A program made the position numbers and the translations under genes. DNA of 6,253 nt, taken from Anaerolineae bacterium. Its GTDB lineage: Bacteria; Chloroflexota; Anaerolineae; B4-G1; DUEL01. The notes below the pieces were generated by a model that was not told the origin of the DNA, did not search any database, and saw only the letters and a program-made list of their open reading frames with translations. Positions 6,151 through 6,253 of this stretch are shown here, one piece after another; within the stretch, counting starts at the first letter, position 1; every line of letters begins with the position of its first letter. The stretch lies in assembly GCA_016926575.1 (NCBI GenBank), contig JAFGOJ010000108.1, positions 1 through 6,253 on the forward strand. The letters are read 5' to 3'.

Positions 6151-6253
6151 ACTTGGGCCACACCGCCATTTTCTGCCCTTTGTGGTGGCCGGGCCGCTAC
6201 GCGGCCTAAGGCCGTGGCGACTATTCCGAAAATAGACCGTCTCGATGTAGGGC
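6151..6253. other. Hairpin-rich intergenic stretch, no gene recognised
   Basis: Short inverted repeats are visible: GGCCAC (6156-6161) with GTGGCC (6185-6190), GGCCGC (6192-6197) with GCGGCC (6201-6206) around TAC, GGCC-TAA-GGCC at 6203-6213, and CTATT with AATAG at 6221-6235. Minus-strand frames that stay open here translate the palindromic repeat into typical spurious peptide (HSRESG-like), and none resembles a protein family. It may be the 3' flank of a gene beyond the window or part of a longer repeat element. Confidence 0.4.

Noticed and set aside
5865..6209. Plus-strand open frame running through the palindromic repeat
   Set aside because: Its C-terminal half is the translation of the repeat, a common annotation artefact.

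Overview
The window is GC-rich bacterial DNA with four protein genes, all on the minus strand. They read from right to left: a stand-alone cobalamin-dependent methionine synthase reactivation-domain protein (5336-6025), a large SWI2/SNF2-type ATPase (1892-5266), a SWIM zinc-finger protein (979-1890) and a membrane phosphatase of the PAP2 family (69-995). No taxonomic marker is present. The GC-rich codon use, the SNF2 plus SWIM gene pair, the solo B12 reactivation protein, the heptamer repeats and the palindromic intergenic repeat would fit a Chloroflexota-like bacterium, but this is only a guess.

The SNF2, SWIM and PAP2 genes look like one tightly packed operon. One base separates the SNF2 stop from the SWIM start, and the PAP2 start overlaps the end of the SWIM gene by 17 bases. 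A good sigma70-type promoter candidate (TTGCCA, 17-base spacer, TATCAT) lies directly upstream of the SNF2 start, so close that the mRNA could be leaderless or nearly so. The operon may end at a long two-tier hairpin at 1-43. The SNF2 and SWIM proteins probably work together on nucleoprotein complexes (compare the YwqA/YwqB pair of Bacillus). Why a lipid-phosphate phosphatase is attached to them is unclear.

The most notable feature is the N-terminus of the SNF2 protein. Residues 8-60 align without gaps to the C-terminal domain of the RNA polymerase alpha subunit (alpha-CTD) and keep the key DNA-contact Arg and Asn. A proline-rich linker then leads into an otherwise ordinary bacterial SNF2 protein. 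This suggests a remodelling ATPase with a built-in DNA- or transcription-complex-docking module.

The intergenic regions are repeat-rich. A degenerate 7-base tandem repeat fills most of the gap between the reactivation gene and the SNF2 gene and supplies the promoter -35 box. Upstream of the reactivation gene (6026-6253) lie a dispersed-type palindromic element with duplicated arms and further hairpins. I see no convincing gene in that last stretch.
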